Shown: positions 11,284 through 21,226, numbered from the stretch's first letter. The stretch: 64,000 nucleotides of DNA from Xanthomonas campestris pv. badrii (GCF_012848175.1 NZ_CP051651.1:1488001-1552000), one strand, 5' to 3'. The notes: generated by a model from the sequence alone, not told the origin. Numbers and translations are program-made.

Positions 11284-12249
11284 ATGGCTGACAACTCCCC
11301 CAGGTTATTGACCGTCGCGGTGACCTCGCGCGCGCTGTTCGATCTCGAAGAGGGCCATGCCTTGTTCGAATCCAGCGGGGTGGAGGCGTATTCGGCATTC
11401 CAACGCGAGCACGAGGACGACATCCTGCAGCCGGGCGTGGCGTTTCCGGTGGTGCGCAAGCTGCTGGCGCTCAACCACGACGTGCCCGAAGAAACCCCGC
11501 GCGTGGAAGTGATCCTGCTGTCGCGCAATTCGGCCGATACCGGCCTGCGCATCTTCAATTCGATCCAGCATTACAACCTGGGCATCGTGCGCGCAACCTT
11601 CACCTCCGGCGAGCCGACCTGGCCGTACGTCAAACCGTTCGGCACCGATCTGTTCCTCTCGGCCAACCCGGACTCGGTGCGGCGTGCGCTGACCCACGGC
11701 ATTGCCGCAGCCACCATCATGCCGCGTGCGCCGGGCGAGCGTGCCGAGGCGGCTGCAGCGATCGTGGACAACGACGAAAGCCGGCTGTCCACGCAGTTGC
11801 GCATCGCCTTCGACGGCGACGCGGTGATCTTTGGCGATGAGAGCGAACGCATCTCGCGCGAGCAGGGTGTGGAAGCTTTCGGGCGGCATGAGCGCGAGCG
11901 TGCGCGCGAGCCGTTGTCGGTGGGGCCGTTTCGCAACTTTCTGTCGGCACTGCATACGCTGCAGGCGGCATTTCCACCCGGCGAAGCCTCGCCGATCCGC
12001 ACCGCGCTGGTCACCGCGCGCTCGGCACCGGCGCACGAGCGGGTGATCCGTACCCTGCGCGAGTGGGGCGTGCGGCTGGACGAAGCGCTGTTTCTCGGCG
12101 GCCGGCACAAGGGGCCGTTCCTCGAAGCCTTCGGTGCGGATATCTTCTTCGACGATTCGCAGCACAACATCGACAGCGCACGCCAGCACCAGCATGTGGC
12201 CGCCGGGCATGTGCCGCACGGCGTGGCCAACGATCCGCCGAGCCGATGA
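11284..12249 (+). CDS. Cytosolic 5'-nucleotidase (NT5C1-type)
   Basis: A 321-residue member of the 5'-nucleotidase family related to eukaryotic cytosolic 5'-nucleotidase I, dephosphorylating nucleoside monophosphates. Family motifs visible: VAVTSRALFDLEEGH at the N-terminus, RVEVILLSRNSADTGLRIFNSI, FTSGEPTWPYVKPF, LFLSANPDSVRRAL, IAFDGDAVIFGDESE and a C-terminal FLGGRHKGPFLEAFGADIFFDDS. No signal peptide is present. The stop overlaps the next gene by ATGA. Confidence 0.88.
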   Translation: MADNSPRLLTVAVTSRALFDLEEGHALFESSGVEAYSAFQREHEDDILQPGVAFPVVRKLLALNHDVPEETPRVEVILLSRNSADTGLRIFNSIQHYNLGIVRATFTSGEPTWPYVKPFGTDLFLSANPDSVRRALTHGIAAATIMPRAPGERAEAAAAIVDNDESRLSTQLRIAFDGDAVIFGDESERISREQGVEAFGRHERERAREPLSVGPFRNFLSALHTLQAAFPPGEASPIRTALVTARSAPAHERVIRTLREWGVRLDEALFLGGRHKGPFLEAFGADIFFDDSQHNIDSARQHQHVAAGHVPHGVANDPPSR

Positions 12250-12986
12250 GCGAAGCGCCGCCGCCAGTACGCGCGGCGTTGCGCCGCACCTGGCGCACGC
12301 TGGAGCTGTCTTTCAGCGATGACACGGTGCAGACCCGCATGGCGCGCTGGGCACCGCACCGGCTGGTATTGCCGTATACGCGCAGCATGCTGGCCGCAAT
12401 GTGGTTGCAGCCGCAGCCTGCATGCATCGGCGTGATCGGCGTGGGCGGTGGTGCGCAGTTGAAGTTCTGCCACCGCTATCTGCGCCATGCGCGTATCGAA
12501 GCGGTGGAGGCCGATGCGCAGGTGCTGGCACTGCGCGATGCATTCGCAATTCCCCGCGACGATGCGCGGTTGCGGATCACGTTGGGGGACGGCGCCGACT
12601 GGATCGCCAGCCGCGGCGGGCGCTATGACCTGCTGCTGCTGGATGCCTACGATGCCGACGGCATCCCGCCGGCGTTGTGCACCCCCGAGTTCTACGCGCA
12701 GTGCCGCGCCGCGCTGACCCCGGGCGGCGTGTTGGCGTTCAACCTCTACGACGTGCCCATTGCCGCACATCTGGCGCAGCTGCGTTCGCTGTTCGACGGT
12801 CTGGTGCTGGTGTTGCCCGAGCCGGATCTGCGCAATCAGGTGGTCTTCGCCTGGAACCGCAGGCATACGCCAGCGCCCCCGGCGCACGCCTTGGCGCCGT
12901 TGCCGTGGGCGGCGCGCCGCCAGCTGCGTCCTGCGATGCTGCGGCTGCAGGCGGCATGGACGGAGCGCGCCTGGCGGTTTTCCTAA
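12246..12986 (+). CDS. Spermidine synthase-like (PABS/methyltransferase-fold) protein
   Basis: A 246-residue Rossmann-fold protein of the polyamine synthase/fused-MFS spermidine synthase-like type. It has a SAM-like binding loop VIGVGGGAQLKFCHRY, an acidic EAVEAD after the next strand, and YDLLLLDAYDADGIPPALCT, equivalent to the catalytic-loop region of SpeE. Canonical SpeE is longer and has an N-terminal beta domain with a putrescine site that is barely present here, so true spermidine synthase activity is uncertain. It is coupled to the 5'-nucleotidase by a 4-nt overlap. Confidence 0.75.
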   Translation: MSEAPPPVRAALRRTWRTLELSFSDDTVQTRMARWAPHRLVLPYTRSMLAAMWLQPQPACIGVIGVGGGAQLKFCHRYLRHARIEAVEADAQVLALRDAFAIPRDDARLRITLGDGADWIASRGGRYDLLLLDAYDADGIPPALCTPEFYAQCRAALTPGGVLAFNLYDVPIAAHLAQLRSLFDGLVLVLPEPDLRNQVVFAWNRRHTPAPPAHALAPLPWAARRQLRPAMLRLQAAWTERAWRFS

Positions 12987-13150
12987 GGCATGGCCTGACC
13001 GAGCGAGAAGGGGCCTGCTGCTGCGCTACCGCGTCATCACGAACAGCGATCAGGCGTTGCGCGTCGCTTGTCCGCTGACACGCCGCCCACTTTGAAAACC
13101 TGGCAATTGCAGGTGACTGCACGCCAAGCCATCGCGTTGGCGCGCAACGC

Positions 13151-13726
13151 CTAGGGCGCAGGTCGAGCGGGTTGGTCGCCGAGCGGTAGCTGGATATCGG
13201 TCAGCCGCCACCTCAGGCCCTGGCGGGTCAGCACGAAGGTCACCGGCGCACCGTTGGCGGTCTGCGTGGTGGCGGTGAAGCGTTGGGTGGATTCGAAGCG
13301 TTGCGTGGCGCCCTGCAGCGGTCGCGCCGGTGCTGGCGCCGCGTAGGTGTCGGCACTGACGGTATCGCCGATCATGCGATTCCACACGCTATGGCCTTGC
13401 AGCAAGGCACCGATGCCCAGCGGCGTCACCAAGGTATCCACGCCGGCGCCGCTGATGCCGCTGGCCAGTTGCAGGGCGAAGCCGCCGAGCAGGCTCGATT
13501 GCATGCCGCTGCCGGCCTGTCGCACCAGGTAATCGTCCAGCTGCGCCTTGAGATTGACGCGCAGGCTGGGGAAATCCACATGGCGGTCCAGCTGCGCAGC
13601 ATCGCGCTCGGCGATCGCGTGGCTGATGCCACGGATGGCCAGATACGGCCCGGCCACCACATAGCCGGCCAGCAGGACCGCCATTGCCAGGGGCACCCAC
13701 CACCAACGCTTCTTCATCGTTCGCAC
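13151..13726 (-). CDS. DUF2939 family protein, membrane anchored
   Basis: A 191-residue protein whose N-terminus is basic (MRTMKKRWWW), followed by one hydrophobic segment (about 11-28). A DUF2939 domain follows with AIAERDAAQLDRHVDFPSLRVNLKAQL, a glycine-rich middle and a C-terminal beta part (VTFVLTRQGLRWRLTDIQLP). It is probably anchored in the inner membrane facing the periplasm. Its function is unknown. ATG at 13717 (three residues later) is an equally good start. A run of ten G lies about 15 bp upstream of the start. Confidence 0.78.
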   Translation of the reverse strand: MRTMKKRWWWVPLAMAVLLAGYVVAGPYLAIRGISHAIAERDAAQLDRHVDFPSLRVNLKAQLDDYLVRQAGSGMQSSLLGGFALQLASGISGAGVDTLVTPLGIGALLQGHSVWNRMIGDTVSADTYAAPAPARPLQGATQRFESTQRFTATTQTANGAPVTFVLTRQGLRWRLTDIQLPLGDQPARPAP

Positions 13727-13741
13727 TCCGTTGCCAGGGAC

Positions 13742-13751
13742 GGGGGGGGGG
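13742..13751. repeat. Homopolymeric G tract (10 G) upstream of the DUF2939 gene
   Basis: Ten consecutive G on the plus strand (C on the coding strand), 16-25 bp before the DUF2939 start codon. Tracts of this length are prone to slippage. Confidence 0.7.
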
Positions 13752-13839
13752 TGGTTGCGCGCAGCCAGTGCGTGCGGGCATGGGTCACAGGATCACCGGT
13801 ACTACGTCGAAGGCGGCACGGCGCATGCCGCCTGCCGCA

Positions 13840-14526
13840 TCAGAATTCCAGATCCAGCGCCGCACACAGGTAATCGACGAACGGCGCCAACGTCACCAGG
13901 TCCGCCTCGATGGTCTGGCGCAGGCGTGGCCCGGTCATGACGGTGTCGTCCAGGTGGCGCAGGTAGGCCCAGTTGCGGTGCTTGAGATCGTCGATGAACT
14001 CGAAATCGTTGGGGAAGCCACGCGGTGCACGCACCAGCTTTTCGCTGTCGTCCAGCGCAAACTTGCGACGCAACTTGGGGTTGTGCGCGGCCGCTTTCCA
14101 GCTGCCGGGGTTGTCGAAGATGAACTGCCGCAGCTTGCGCTGGGTGTCCGGTTCCGGATGCCACAGACCTGCGCCAACGAAGCTCTCGCCCGGCTGCAGA
14201 TGGAGATAGAACGAGGGGGCCGGTACTTCGCGCCGGCGCGCATGGAACAGACGCGCGCCCTGCCAGTTCTTGTACGGCGATTTGTCGTTGGAAAAGCGCG
14301 CGTCGCGGTAGATGCGAAACAGCGAGCCGCCCTGGGTCTTGGGGTCGGCGCGATAGTGTTCGCTCACCTGCGCCAGGCCCGGTTGCAGATCGGTGATCAG
14401 CTGCAGGAACGGCTGGCGCACATGCGCCTCGTACTGATGGCGGTGGTCGTTGAACCAGGTCTTGTCGTTGTGGCGGGCCAGGGCGCGCAGGAACTTGAAA
14501 CTGGCGTCGGAAAAATAGCGGGTCAT
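13840..14526 (-). CDS. DUF2461 (TIGR02453) family protein
   Basis: A 228-residue protein matching DUF2461: FKFLRALARHNDKTWFNDHR at the N-terminus, FRIYRDARFSNDKSPYKNW (about 70-90), FYLHLQPGESFVGAGLWHP (about 106-124), and PRGFPNDFEFIDDLKHRNW (about 168-186). No enzymatic role is established for the family as far as I know. The gene overlaps the end of sbcB by 4 nt, so the two are probably co-translated. Confidence 0.88.
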   Translation of the reverse strand: MTRYFSDASFKFLRALARHNDKTWFNDHRHQYEAHVRQPFLQLITDLQPGLAQVSEHYRADPKTQGGSLFRIYRDARFSNDKSPYKNWQGARLFHARRREVPAPSFYLHLQPGESFVGAGLWHPEPDTQRKLRQFIFDNPGSWKAAAHNPKLRRKFALDDSEKLVRAPRGFPNDFEFIDDLKHRNWAYLRHLDDTVMTGPRLRQTIEADLVTLAPFVDYLCAALDLEF

Positions 14527-15968
14527 AGCGTGCGTTGGAGGTCCGAACCCCAGGCGGCGAGCTGGTCGAGTAGGGCTTGCTTGTTAGCATCGTCGGGGTG
14601 AGCAAGCCGTAAATCCGCAATCTGTGCGTGGTACTGGTCCAGGGTGACTTCGCCCAGCCCATGGTCTTCGAGCAGGCGCTTGCGGCGGTACTGGTTCCAG
14701 CGTTCCTGCTCGTCGAACGACAGCGTCTGCGGCCAGTTGCGCGCGCGGTAGCGGAACAGCAACTCGATCAGGCGCGGGTCGCGGAACCGCGCTTCCAGCG
14801 CGCCCAGCTCGGCGGGCGCGCTGGCGCGCACCTGGGCCAGCAGGCGCTTGTCGCCTTCGGCCAGGAAGCCGTCGTAGAGCGAGGCGTCGGCATCGTTGCC
14901 TGCGGCATCGGCGCCGCGCTCGTTGGCGTAGACCTGGCGGACCTTCTCGGCCAGGGCGGGGCCGAGGGCGCGCAGGCGTTCGGCCTTGGCCAGCACTGCG
15001 TCGCGGTCCACGCCCAGGCGCTGGAAATCGGCGTCGCGCAGATGCTGCCAGGCGACCAGCGCCGGCGACTTGTTCAGATGCACTTCCTTGAGCGCAATGC
15101 GTTGTTCGCCCTCGGGCAGGTCGGCGGCGCGGATGTACAACCGCTCGGCGATCTCCTCCGGGCTCAGCCGCAGCAGCACCTCCGGGTCGCCGTCCAGATC
15201 GAACACGATCACTCGGCTGTCGATGCTCGGATGCCGGGTCAGCGGCAATACCACTGCCGCGCACAGGCGCGAGGCAGGATAGCGCTGAGAGATGTGCAGC
15301 ACCGGCTGCATGCCGATCACATCCAGCAGCGTGGCGGCAAAGCGCTTGTCGCGCAGGCGCAGCGCGTAGTCCCACAACTTCGGCTGGTGCTGCTGGAATT
15401 TGCGCGCCATGCCGATGGTGGCGTACACGTCGGACAGCGCTTCATGCGCATCGCCCTCGCGCACGTCGTTGGCATTGGCCAGGTGTTCGAGCTTGAACGA
15501 GGTGGAGCCGTCCTCGCGCTGCGGCCAGACGATGCCGTCCGGGCGCAATGCATGCACCAGGCGCAGCACATCCAGCAGGTCCCAGCGCGAATTGCCGCCG
15601 CGCCACTCGCGCTCGTAGGGGTCGTAGAAATTGCGGAACAGGCCGCAGCGCACGAACTCGTCGTCGAAGCGGATCGAGTTGTAGCCCAGCGTGCAGGTCT
15701 GCGGGCGGCTCATCTGCTCGGCGATCCGTGCGAACGCTTCGGCTTCGGTCACGCCTTCGCGCAGCGCATGCTGCGGCGTGATGCCGGTCACCATGGTGGC
15801 GTAGGGCGAGGGCAGCAGGTCGTCGGCAGGCTGCACGAAGAAGCTGATCGGCTCTTCGATCATGCGCAGCTGCGCATCGGTGCGCACGGCGGCAAACTGC
15901 GCAATGCGGGTGCGGCGCGGGTCCTGGCCGAAGGTTTCCAGGTCGTAAAAGAGAAAGCTCTCGGGCAT
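14523..15968 (-). CDS. sbcB: Exodeoxyribonuclease I
   Basis: A 481-residue 3'-5' single-strand DNA exonuclease used in mismatch repair and recombination. The N-terminal DEDD exonuclease domain begins FLFYDLETFGQDP with D9 and E11 as metal ligands. LGYNSIRFDDEFVR (about 95-108) and the later GDAHEALSDVYATIGMA carry the remaining acidic residues. The C-terminal half is the SH3-like and helical ExoI domain. ATG at 15968 gives the family's usual N-terminus; a 10-residue upstream extension is not conserved-looking. Confidence 0.93.
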   Translation of the reverse strand: MPESFLFYDLETFGQDPRRTRIAQFAAVRTDAQLRMIEEPISFFVQPADDLLPSPYATMVTGITPQHALREGVTEAEAFARIAEQMSRPQTCTLGYNSIRFDDEFVRCGLFRNFYDPYEREWRGGNSRWDLLDVLRLVHALRPDGIVWPQREDGSTSFKLEHLANANDVREGDAHEALSDVYATIGMARKFQQHQPKLWDYALRLRDKRFAATLLDVIGMQPVLHISQRYPASRLCAAVVLPLTRHPSIDSRVIVFDLDGDPEVLLRLSPEEIAERLYIRAADLPEGEQRIALKEVHLNKSPALVAWQHLRDADFQRLGVDRDAVLAKAERLRALGPALAEKVRQVYANERGADAAGNDADASLYDGFLAEGDKRLLAQVRASAPAELGALEARFRDPRLIELLFRYRARNWPQTLSFDEQERWNQYRRKRLLEDHGLGEVTLDQYHAQIADLRLAHPDDANKQALLDQLAAWGSDLQRTL

Positions 15969-16139
15969 GCGGTTGCGACATCCAGATCCGCGGCGCACGG
16001 CGTATGCGCCGCCTAGTGACCGCTAGTATCCCTCATCGCGGCGCTGGCACGCTGAGGCGCAGCTGTGGGCCGGGTCGGGCGCCCGCTGCGCGGACACGCG
16101 TGCGCGTCTGCGCGCACTGCACAGGCTGCGATGACACCC

Positions 16140-17507
16140 TCAGTGCGCGCCTTCCAGCGGCTCCAGGCGTGCATGCACCACCGCTTCCAGCGCGCTCCAG
16201 TCGATCCGCGACAGGTCGTTGTGCCCACGCGTGGCCTCGACCAGGATTTCACGCTGGATCTCGCTGCGCGCCAGCGCGATCGAATAGCGTGTGCGCAGGA
16301 AGGTCACCATGGTGTAATGCGGCACGAAGCGGGTGGGCCAGCGCGCCTGCAGTTGCTGCTCGAGTTCGCGTTGCAGCAGGAAGTCGGCATCGCCCACGCG
16401 GTCGCGCATTTCCAGGTAGTTTTCCAGCGCCATCTGCTGGATCGCGGCGGCATCGTCGCGGCGCGCTGCTTCGAACGCAGCGAATGCGCTGCCGATGTCC
16501 TCGTGCGCATCCATCTGCTCGGCCAGCGCCACGCAATCTTCGAATGCGCAGTTCATGCCCTGGCCGTGGAAGGGCACCATTGCGTGCGCAGCATCGCCGA
16601 TCAGCAGTGCGCGGCTGTCCAGATGCCAGCGCTCCAGGGTCAGGGTGCCGAGCAGACCGGGCGGATGTTCCTCCCAGTGTTCTTCCAGCTGCGGAATCAG
16701 CGGCAGCGCATCGGGGAAATCGCGGGAAAACAGGGCATGCGCTTCTTCGCCGGTGCGGGTGGTGGCGAAGCTGGGGTCGCCGGCGTTGGGCAGGAACAGG
16801 GTGACGGTGAAGGTGCCGCCATCGTTGGGCAGGGCGATGCACATGTAACGCCCGCGCGGCCAGATGTGCAGCGCATTGCGTTCGATGCGGAAGCCGCCAT
16901 CGGGCAGCGGCGGAATTTCCAGCTCCTTGTAGGAGTGATCCAGGAACTCGATGCGCTCGCCCAGCGGCGATTTGCGCTGCATCGCCGCGCGCAGCGCCGA
17001 GCCGGCCCCGTCGCTGCCGATCAGGCTCTGGAAATGGATCTCGTGCGGCTGGTCGTCGCGGTCGTCGATGAAGCGCGCGTAGCCGGCATCGAAGTCCACC
17101 GTATGCAGGCGGCGATGGAAGTGCACGCGCGTACCGGCCTGTTCGGCCAGATCCAGCAGCGCAATATTCAAGGCCGCGCGGTGGATCGACCAGATCACCT
17201 CGCTGTCGTTGCGGCCATAGCGCTGCAGCTGCGGCTGCCCGCTGACCGGGTGCACCATGCGCCCGCGCATCATCACCGCCTTGGCCATCACTGCGTCTTC
17301 GGCCCCGGCCTGGCGCAGCGCATGGCGGCCGCGCTCGGCCAGCGCCAGGTTGATCGAGCGCCCGGACTCGTAGCCCTTGATGCGCGGATCGCCGCGGCGT
17401 TCGTAGACGGTGACCTGCCAGCCGCGACGCGACAGCAGGATGGCCAGCAGGCAACCGGCCAGGCCGGCGCCGATCAGGGTCAGGGAGCGAGGGGAGACTG
17501 GGCTCAA
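16140..17507 (-). CDS. kmo: Kynurenine 3-monooxygenase
   Basis: A 455-residue FAD-dependent hydroxylase that converts kynurenine to 3-hydroxykynurenine with NADPH and O2. FAD-binding GAGLAG at the N-terminus is followed by VTVYERRGDPR, the KGYESGRSINLALAERG stretch typical of KMO, LIGSDGAGSALR, and GDAAHAMVPFHGQGMNCAFED. The likely start is TTG at 17507, giving MSPVSPRSLTLIGAG; an ATG at 17561 would add 18 residues before the Rossmann strand. It is the last gene of the run haaO - FUSC - kynU - kmo. Confidence 0.93.
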   Translation of the reverse strand: MSPVSPRSLTLIGAGLAGCLLAILLSRRGWQVTVYERRGDPRIKGYESGRSINLALAERGRHALRQAGAEDAVMAKAVMMRGRMVHPVSGQPQLQRYGRNDSEVIWSIHRAALNIALLDLAEQAGTRVHFHRRLHTVDFDAGYARFIDDRDDQPHEIHFQSLIGSDGAGSALRAAMQRKSPLGERIEFLDHSYKELEIPPLPDGGFRIERNALHIWPRGRYMCIALPNDGGTFTVTLFLPNAGDPSFATTRTGEEAHALFSRDFPDALPLIPQLEEHWEEHPPGLLGTLTLERWHLDSRALLIGDAAHAMVPFHGQGMNCAFEDCVALAEQMDAHEDIGSAFAAFEAARRDDAAAIQQMALENYLEMRDRVGDADFLLQRELEQQLQARWPTRFVPHYTMVTFLRTRYSIALARSEIQREILVEATRGHNDLSRIDWSALEAVVHARLEPLEGAH

Positions 17508-17679
17508 TGCAATGTCCGGCAGCAGCCGGACGCAGCGCCGGCAAAAAGGGGGAGACAGCAACTGGCAGTGGCGGCCGCCCTTGTATCAGCCATGGGCGGG
17601 GCTCGGAGTGTACGTGGGCATGCAGCGATTGCGCATGCCGGCCGCGCGGCCTGGTGGCGCGGCAGTCAGCCTGCCGCGC

Positions 17680-18954
17680 TCAGGTGGCGGCCCAGGCTTC
17701 CACCTGCTCCACGAATGTGTGCAGATCGCTGAAACGGTTGTACAGCGGTACCGGCGCAATGCGGATCACGTCCGGTTCGCGCCAGTCGCCAAGCACGCCG
17801 GCGGCATGCAGATGCTCGAACAGTGCGCGCCCCTGTGCGCGCCCGCCGGCCACCCGCAGCGACAGCTGGCAGCCGCGCCGCGCCGGTTCGGCCGGGGTGA
17901 CGATCTGCAGCACCTGCGGCAGGCGTGCGTGGATCAGCTGTTCCAGATGGCTGGTGAGCTGTTCGGACTTGGCGCGCAACGCGGCCATGCCGGCCTGGTC
18001 GAACAACTCCAGCGACGCGCGCAGCGGTGCCAGTGCCAGCACCGGCGGGTTGCTCAGCTGCCAGCCTTCGGCGCCGGGCGAGGGCACGAACTGCGGCTCC
18101 ATGCGGAACCGCGTGGGCTGCTCATGTCCCCACCAGCCAGCCATGCGCGGCAGATCGCTGGTGGCGTGACGCGCATGCACGAAGCAACCGCCCACCGCGC
18201 CGGGGCCGGCATTGAGATATTTGTAGTGGCACCACACTGCGAAGTCGGCGCCATCGTCGTGCAGGGACAGCGGGAGATTGCCCACCGCGTGGGCCAGGTC
18301 GAATCCCACCGCGGCGCCCTGCGCGTGCGCCAGGCGCACGATCTCGGCCAGATCGAAGGCCTGGCCGGTGCGGTACTGGATGCCGGGCCACAGCACCAGT
18401 GCCAGCCGCGGGCCATGTGCGGCAATGGCCTGGGCAATGGCGTCCATCGACAGCGTGCCATCGGCCTCATCGGCCTGCACTTCGATCAGATGGGTGGCCG
18501 GATCCAGCCCATGCAACCGCAACTGCGACTCCACCGCATGGCGGTCGGACGGGAACGCACCGGCCTCGATCAGGATCGCACCCCGCTCGGTGGTGGGGCG
18601 ATAGAAGCTCGCCATCATCAGATGCAGGTTGACGCTGAGGGTGTTCATCGCCACCACTTCGCCAGGCTGCGCGCCGACCACGCGCGCCAGTCCGTCGCGC
18701 ACCAGCTGGTGATAGGTCAGCCACTGGGTGGGGCCGGTGAAGTGGCCTTCCACCGCCAATGCGCCCCAGAGATCGAGCACCTCGGTCACCATGGCGCGCG
18801 CCTTGCGGGGTTGCAGGCCCAGCGAATTACCGACGAAGTAGGTCTGATCGGCGCCGGCATGCTGCGGAAACAGGAAAGCATCGCGCAGTGCGTGCAGCGG
18901 GTCGGCGGCATCCAGTGCCGCGGCATGGGAGCGGGACAGTGCGTCGGTGGTCAT
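17680..18954 (-). CDS. kynU: Kynureninase
   Basis: A 424-residue PLP enzyme cleaving 3-hydroxykynurenine to 3-hydroxyanthranilate and alanine. Visible features: YFVGNSLGLQPRKA (39-52), MNTLSVNLHLMMASFY, GFDLAHAVGN with the PLP-ring Asp219, and the Schiff-base Lys245 in WCHYKYLNAGPG. It follows the FUSC gene by only 33 nt and precedes kmo by about 170 nt on the same strand. Confidence 0.94.
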   Translation of the reverse strand: MTTDALSRSHAAALDAADPLHALRDAFLFPQHAGADQTYFVGNSLGLQPRKARAMVTEVLDLWGALAVEGHFTGPTQWLTYHQLVRDGLARVVGAQPGEVVAMNTLSVNLHLMMASFYRPTTERGAILIEAGAFPSDRHAVESQLRLHGLDPATHLIEVQADEADGTLSMDAIAQAIAAHGPRLALVLWPGIQYRTGQAFDLAEIVRLAHAQGAAVGFDLAHAVGNLPLSLHDDGADFAVWCHYKYLNAGPGAVGGCFVHARHATSDLPRMAGWWGHEQPTRFRMEPQFVPSPGAEGWQLSNPPVLALAPLRASLELFDQAGMAALRAKSEQLTSHLEQLIHARLPQVLQIVTPAEPARRGCQLSLRVAGGRAQGRALFEHLHAAGVLGDWREPDVIRIAPVPLYNRFSDLHTFVEQVEAWAAT

Positions 18955-18987
18955 CGGGCTCGCAGTGGTCTGAATCGATGCGGCAGT

Positions 18988-21102
18988 TTACCCGCCGGCT
19001 TGCACTGCCGCCGCATCGGTCGAGGTCGCTCGGGCGGGGCGCAGCAGATGGGTGAGCGTGCCGATGCTGTCGGTGACCCGGTCGATGGTATCGGCCAGCG
19101 CAGCGGTGGTTGGCGAGTTCTCGGGCAAGGCGGCCAGCGCATCGGAGAGCGTGCGCTCGGCGCTGCGCAAGGTGGCCGCGGCCGGCGTGCCGCCGTTGGC
19201 CAGGCAGGTAATGAGCTCGGCCAGGGCCTGGTCGGCGCGTTCGGCAAATGCCGGCAGCGCGTCCAGCGTGGGCAAGGGGTGGCCATCGCGCAGCACCGCT
19301 TCCAGCAGCAAGGTGGCGCGGATCAGCCGGTTGCCGTTGGCCAGCAGCGACTCGGCCAGTTTGAGCTCCTGCAGGTTGCGCCGGCTACGCGGCTCGCCAC
19401 GCAGCCGTTCGATCGAGGCCTGCGTATTGGTGCGCGCCACGCGCGCGGCGGCGCGACTGTCGCTCAGGTGCTCCATCCGCCCGAGCAGCAGAGTGTGCAG
19501 GTGCTCGCGGTAGGCAGCGAGCAACTGCGCCAGCGCGCTGCGGATGTGCCGGCGTTCGCGCGTGGGCCATAGCGCATAGGCGATCAACGCCAGCGCGCTG
19601 CCGGCCACGGTGGCCTGCAGGCGCGCACCGACGGCTTCGCCGGGCGTGACGCCTTCGAAGGACAGCAGCAGCACCAGCATGCCGGTGAGAAAGGCCACGC
19701 CGATGCCGTAGTTGACCTGGGTCAGCAACCGGAAGCCCAGGCAGAACAGTGCCAGCAGGGCCAGGCGGATGCTGGCGCCATCCATCGCCAAGTGCGCCAG
19801 CAAGGTGGCCAGCAGCAGGCCGACGAAGGTGCCCGCCACGCGCAGCGCGCCAAAGCTGAAGGTGCCGCCGAAATCCGGCTTGAGCACGATGGCAGTGGTC
19901 ATCGGGATCCAGAAACCGTGCGGAATCTGCTGCCAGCGCTGGAACGCGATCGCCAGCGCCAGGCACACCCCGCAGCGCAGCGCATGCCTGAATGCCACCG
20001 AGGACAGATCCAGATTCGCACGCAGGGTGGCCCAGGTCGCGGCTGGCCGCAGTGCCGCGGGAAGCCGCGCTTCGGCCAGCTGCGCCTGGATTTCGCCACG
20101 GCTGCTGGCCCAGTGCGCATTGCGGATCAGGGCACGCAACTGACCGCCCAGGCCCTGCGCGCGGGCCACCGCCACGCGCACCAGCCGGCGCTCGCGGGTG
20201 TCGGCGTTGTCGTGCTGAAACTGCGCCAGTGCGGCGATCAGAGCGTCGAAGCCGGTCATCGATGCATCGGCCGCCTTCGGGTCTTCGCCTGCCGTCATCG
20301 CATGCGCCAGCTGTTCCAGCACGATGGCGCTGCGTTCGAGCACGCGTTCGATCGCCGGGCGCGCCTGCGAATCGCTCAATCGGGTGTCGGCGTCGGACAG
20401 CGACAACAGCTCCAGCCGCACGCGGTCGCACAGCTCGGCGATGATGCGAAAACTCTGCACCGCGATCGCGCGCGAGCGATGTTCGCCGTGCAACATCACC
20501 ATCGCGTCCAGCACTTCCTGGGTGGCCGGTGGTGCGGCGCTGGCTTCCGGACGTTGCCGTGCGATGCCGGCCAGTTGCCGCATCAGCTCGGCCAGCGCAA
20601 AGCGTTCCGGGCGATAACGCTGCAAGGGCCAGGCCGCCAGTGCCAGCACCACCTGCAGCAGTCCGCCGGCAAAGATCAGGGCGGCTACACCGGGTGCCTG
20701 GTCGACCGGCAGCCGCATGTCGGCGCTGACCACCAGCAGGATCATGCTGGTCAGCCCGACCCGCGCCGCCACCGGGCCCAGCGCGACCAGCAGGCCGCCA
20801 CCCAGGCCGAGCAGCAGCCCGGCCAGGACCAGGGCCGGCGTGTCGTGCCCGACCCACACACCCAGCAAGGCTGCCAGGCCCGCCGCCAGTGCGGCCATCA
20901 GCATGCGCTGCAGGCGCGCACGGTACGGGCCGGGCTGGTCGGAGAACATGGTGTTGAGCGCGCCGCTGCACACCGCCAGCCCGGCGGCGACATGCCCGGT
21001 GGCAACGCCTACCGCCAGCGGTAGCACCACCGCAGCCGTATTGCGCAAGGCAACGCGCAGCGGCACATCGCGCGGCTTGAGATCGATCAGTGCGCGCAGC
21101 AT
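18988..21102 (-). CDS. FUSC-family (YccS/AaeB-like) membrane transporter
   Basis: A 704-residue integral membrane protein with the double-hydrophobic-block layout of the FUSC family: about six helices in residues 20-165, a cytoplasmic helical region (about 170-360), and a second six-helix block starting FRHALRCGVCLALAIAF (about 375-525), then a helical tail. It contains PHGFWIPMTTAIVLKPDFGGTFS, the family signature before the second bundle. AaeB-type members export aromatic carboxylic acids. Its place between haaO and kynU suggests it handles a kynurenine-pathway acid such as anthranilate or hydroxyanthranilate; that is inference from position. Confidence 0.87.
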   Translation of the reverse strand: MLRALIDLKPRDVPLRVALRNTAAVVLPLAVGVATGHVAAGLAVCSGALNTMFSDQPGPYRARLQRMLMAALAAGLAALLGVWVGHDTPALVLAGLLLGLGGGLLVALGPVAARVGLTSMILLVVSADMRLPVDQAPGVAALIFAGGLLQVVLALAAWPLQRYRPERFALAELMRQLAGIARQRPEASAAPPATQEVLDAMVMLHGEHRSRAIAVQSFRIIAELCDRVRLELLSLSDADTRLSDSQARPAIERVLERSAIVLEQLAHAMTAGEDPKAADASMTGFDALIAALAQFQHDNADTRERRLVRVAVARAQGLGGQLRALIRNAHWASSRGEIQAQLAEARLPAALRPAATWATLRANLDLSSVAFRHALRCGVCLALAIAFQRWQQIPHGFWIPMTTAIVLKPDFGGTFSFGALRVAGTFVGLLLATLLAHLAMDGASIRLALLALFCLGFRLLTQVNYGIGVAFLTGMLVLLLSFEGVTPGEAVGARLQATVAGSALALIAYALWPTRERRHIRSALAQLLAAYREHLHTLLLGRMEHLSDSRAAARVARTNTQASIERLRGEPRSRRNLQELKLAESLLANGNRLIRATLLLEAVLRDGHPLPTLDALPAFAERADQALAELITCLANGGTPAAATLRSAERTLSDALAALPENSPTTAALADTIDRVTDSIGTLTHLLRPARATSTDAAAVQAGG

Positions 21103-21226
21103 GGTGCCGATGACGGACGTGACGCTGGCAGCAGGCAGATTCGCGCGGGTACCACGCTCACTTCAGCACGGGCGATCACCTGCATCGCGCTGCATGTGCC
21201 CGCCGTGACCGCATGCGGTTGACCAC

